From: Carex sylvatica
Lineage: Eukaryota; Streptophyta; Magnoliopsida; Poales; Cyperaceae
Direction of reading: 5' to 3'
NCBI GenBank assembly: GCA_964058845.1
Contig: CAXKVR010000767.1
Location: 1 to 46,973, forward strand
Length of the DNA: 46,973 nucleotides
Under the pieces are notes generated by a model that worked only from the letters and a program-made list of their open reading frames with translations, did not search any database and had not been told where the DNA came from. Positions 43,678-46,973 of the stretch are shown here, piece after piece. The position numbers and the translations under genes are program-made. Every line of letters begins with the position of its first letter. Positions within the stretch are counted from its first letter, which is position 1.

Positions 43678-44940
43678 TCTCTCTCTCTCTATATATATAT
43701 ATTTATATATATATTATTTTTTGAATAATTTATGTAATGAATGTTGCTCAAATTAAGTTATGTGTATAGGCTGTTATTGTAACTAATATTTAATTAAGGT
43801 AAAAATAGCAACTCAATATAAATAAGACTATTAAAAAAAATCGGTGGTTGAACCAATTGAACCACTGAATGATCTTTCCAAAATTTAGAAACCTCAATGT
43901 AAATTTCTACAAATCTAAAGTTCAACCCTTGATTAATCATGCTTCACACCACAATTCGATTACTCTAACTTTTATTTCCTTAAAGGCTTAGAATTTGTAA
44001 ACTTCGGTTATCTAAATTTGTTACAAAAAATACATTCTTATTTGTGAAAATTCTTTTAAAAATCCCCCAAGCTTGGATCAAGTTTAGATTAGAAAGTCGT
44101 GGACTTAGTGTGTTGATATTTGCAAAATTTAATTTTTATTTTGTTGCTTTTATTTTATGACACTATAAATCTTTATCCTTAGGACAAAATCGGTTAGTTA
44201 TAGATAGCTAATCCATACCCAACCGTTTTAATTCAAAAGTGCATTTGCATGCTCATGGTTCAACCCTTCCATGACACGAACTCACATGTTTAGTGCGAAC
44301 CCGGTCACTTTATCAGGCAAACTAGCAGAGCAAAGTGTCGATGACTCATTACTATAAGTACGTCATGTCACCGTAACATAAGCAAGCGGAATCTTATTTT
44401 CTTAACAATTTAATTTTCAACAATTTTCAACAATTTTTGCAAAATATCATGAATACACACATCCATATGCATTAAATCATACTCATGAATATCCCAATCT
44501 TTCTAAATTCATTTTCTACATATAAGTTGCATTTTAAAAAAAAAAAATTTAATTCCTAAGTTTTCATTTTCGTAAACCTTTATTTCCACTAAGTTTTTCG
44601 TCAATTTATGGGTTATTTCAAATTATTCCAAGGGTATTCCTAAAAACTCGTTAAAATTCTCATTAAAATTTCTAATTTTTCCACAATCACTCAAATTTAT
44701 AAATTTTTTTGTTTTTTCCAACTTTTAACACAAAAATTAAACATGATTTTATACTTTATGCCTAATTAGACAATTAAGTCCAATTATGCAAAACTCTATT
44801 TTTATAACCTCGTAAAACATCTTGACGAATTTGCAATTTTAAGCATTTAAGTTCAAAATCAACAAATTCTATTCAAGATCAAGTAAAAATTCAAGGTTAT
44901 AAATCTTAAATTTTAAAAAATAATTAAACATGCACGCAAA
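43678..44940. other. AT-rich, probably 3' non-coding part of the gypsy remnant
   Basis: No gene. The minus-strand motif 'aagcttgggggat' occurs near 44067 and 'aagcttgggggatggg' near 44958. Polypurine stretches of this kind follow the coding region in Athila/Tat-type gypsy elements, which suggests that this region belongs to that element. LTR ends were not identified. Confidence 0.4.
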
Positions 44941-46973
44941 GATACAATTTCTTCCCATCCCCCAAGCTTAAATTAAGCATTGTCCCCAATGCGTAAAAAT
45001 AAACAAAAGTAAATAGGGAGAAACATGAACTACTCTATTGGGGGAAGGTGGTGGTGGTGCTGTGTGGCCTCAATGCTTGGATGGAGGATCGGGAGGGCGG
45101 CCTCCCCATTGCTCCATTTTGTGTTGATTTTCTCGAGGTTTGTCGGTTTCAGATGTTTCCACCGACTTTTCTCGCACATATTATCTATTAATCGGATATG
45201 TCTTATCTTCCCCCAAGTATTCATAGCGAAGGCTGGGTGGCAAAGGTGTGAGCTCGACCTTCGGTGCATTGGAATTTGATGAAACGGTGAAAATCTGTGA
45301 AGAATTTGACGAGTGCGGGTTGCTGGGCCGCACTGGGCTCGGACAATTGTTTCTGCAGCTTCAGGAGGCTGAGTGCGGATGCACTGAATGTCAGTGCGGG
45401 TGGGAGATCCGCACTCAGGTATATTTTCATCAAATTGATTATTTTCGAAGTCGGTTTCTTCAAGGATTTGGTCCAGTTGCTCATTCACCATCTCTTCCTC
45501 CATCTGGGTAGCTATAATAGAATCATTATCATTTGAAGGATATTTGATGGCATTAAACATATGAAAATTTACCTTTTCACCCCCGATGTCAAATGATATA
45601 TTTCATTCTTTGACATCAATGTTTGCTTTTACAGTGATGAGGAAATCACGCCCCAATAGGAGAGGGATATGAGTATCCTCTTCCATCTCAACAATCACAA
45701 AATCTACCGGGACAAAGAACTTACCAATCATGACAATTATATCTTCAGCTATACCCTCGGGGTACCGTACCGTCTTATCGGCTAATTGTAATGACATTCT
45801 TGTGGGTTTCAAATCGACAAGATTTAACCTTTGGTAAACGGTCTTTGGCATAAGGCTTACGCTAGCGCCTAAATCACATAGGAACCTCTCAAATTTGGTA
45901 TCACCTATTACACATGAAATCGTAAAACTCCCCGGATCCTTCAGTTTTGGAGGTAGCTTGTTTAAGAAGAGAGCGCTACACTCCTCATTGAGGGATACCG
46001 TGCCTACTTCCTCAATTATTCTTTTGTTGGATATAATATCTTTCAAAATTTTTGCATAAGAGTGCATGTGAGTAATTGCTTCGGTAAAAGGGATGGTGAT
46101 ATTCAATTTCTTGAGGTGCTCTACGAATTTAGCATATTGTTGGTCGAGTTTATTCTTTACTAACCTCTGAGGGAATGGTATAAACCTTTGTGGTATGACA
46201 TACTTTGGTGTTTCAATTGGTTTTACCTTAGCCGGGATAGAGTTACCCGGTTCTTGAGGTTGATCCGATGCCGGTTTCTTTGCATTGAGAGAGGCCGGAG
46301 GTAGTTGTGTCTCCTTTGGTGGTTGTTCCTGCTCATCTATGCTCGACATCTTTGGTCCTTCCTATTCCGTACCGCTCCTCAAAGTTATAGCCTTTGCTTG
46401 CTCCCTCGGGTTGATGTCGGGCTTGCCCGGAAGTGTCCCTTGTTGGCGAGAGTATGAGGATGCTTGTTGTGCTACTTGAGTCTCAAGGATCTTTGTCTTA
46501 GTCTCTAAGAAGTCGAACCTATTGTTCAAGTTTCTCAAGGAATCCGAAACATCGGTGTTGGTGTTTCTTTGTTGGTTTATGAAGTCATTTTGTTGGATCA
46601 TCAGTTCTTGAATCATTTTTTCTATGTTGTTGCTTTGAGAAGGACCTTGGTATGAGGTTTGGTTTTACCTATTTTGGAATTGGTCGGAATTACCTTGGTA
46701 TTGATTGGAGTTGTCATTTTCTGTCCTCCATTTGAAATTCGGATGGTTCCACCTTGTGTTAGGGTTATAAAAATTTGAATTGAAATTATCATTTTGCCTA
46801 ACCTTATTGTAGATCGGGTCATTCCTCTTATCACCTTGATTATAGAATATGGCGTTCACTTGCTCAACATCATCTCCATCTTGAAGGGCGTGGCAGTCAG
46901 CGGTGATATGAGCCACGTCTCCACATATGCCGCATGGAGCCTTCTTAGTCACGGATTTGACATTTTGCATTTA
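44941..46973 (-). mobile_element. Ty3/gypsy (Athila/Tat-like) remnant, gag-protease only, runs off the window
   Basis: A minus-strand gag-protease frame enters from the right edge of the window, then passes within about 250 bp of the protease end into a non-coding 'gacaatgcttaatttaagct' + 'tgggggatggg' tract normally found after the whole pol region. Reverse transcriptase, RNase H and integrase are missing. This looks like an internally deleted, non-autonomous derivative. The left boundary is uncertain. Confidence 0.8.
45030..46970 (-). pseudogene. Gypsy gag-protease, three in-frame stops and a frameshift
   Basis: Reads from the right edge. A CCHC zinc knuckle, CGICGDVAHITADC, lies in the first segment (46970-46665). 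After a stop at 46665 comes a coiled, Asn/Gln-rich segment ending in PREQAKAITLRSGTE (AITLRSG is an Athila/Tat hallmark). After a TAG at 46362 comes a Pro-rich linker and an aspartic protease (FLCDLGASVSLMP at about 45870-45910; LLLGRDFL near 45630-45660). Another TGA lies at 45603. The frame continues with NISFDIGGEKVNF and an acidic stretch, then shifts near 45275: VELTPLPPSLRYEYLGEDKT, the usual sequence just before reverse transcriptase, is in the neighbouring frame. The coding potential then ends. In the protease active site DLGAS replaces the usual D-S/T-G; Leu at that place is common in Athila-type proteins. Confidence 0.85.

Overview
This is nuclear DNA from a flowering plant, most likely a eudicot. 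It is AT-rich, its genes have short introns, and it is packed with plant-type transposons (Ty1/copia, Ty3/gypsy, LINE, hAT, MULE, foldback MITEs). I could not name the species. I assign about 4 kb to host genes with confidence. Most of the rest is repeats, or intergenic DNA too AT-rich to read further.

Layout. 763-4329 (minus) holds a complete eight-exon gene for the short form of tRNase Z (TRZ1-like, predicted 303 aa). 5129-5544 is a foldback MITE. 5839-10722 is a full-length Ty1/copia element with two 278-bp LTRs and an exact 5-bp target-site duplication (TSD); its gag-pol carries four in-frame stops and two frameshifts. 11078-11472 is another foldback MITE. From 12953 to 39486 there is a dispersed tandem family of small secreted-peptide genes that I read as RALF-like. 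Copy 1 (12953-19547) is a pseudogene whose intron was entered by a 6,018-bp hAT transposon. Copy 2 (21470-22025) is intact with two cysteines. A relic lies near 38112. The last copy (38614-39486) is intact with four cysteines. All complete copies share a phase-1 intron at the same codon, which is unusual because RALF genes are generally described as intronless.

Between and inside these copies lie a tandem array of palindromic ~420-bp units (13.8-15.7 kb, inside the hAT element), a retroposed transcript end (20.5-21.1 kb), and diverged local duplications (22.8-30.1 kb). One copy of these duplications preserves the empty site of a LINE that sits in the other. There are also a MULE-type MITE with a perfect 9-bp TSD (30227-30899), a hAT-type MITE with a perfect 8-bp TSD carrying a tRNA-like (SINE-like) box pair (31226-31877), and a truncated MULE with a perfect 9-bp TSD (33615-37042). 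The right end of that MULE, together with flanking host DNA, was later tandemly duplicated.

From 39.6 kb onward there is a LINE reverse-transcriptase scrap, an LTR-like AT-rich stretch, three more foldback MITEs of the recurrent family, and at the right edge a minus-strand Ty3/gypsy (Athila/Tat-like) gag-protease pseudogene that lacks the reverse-transcriptase and integrase region. The most interesting signals are the intron-bearing RALF-like family with shrinking cysteine content, and the recurrent palindromic element superfamily that appears about a dozen times in this window.
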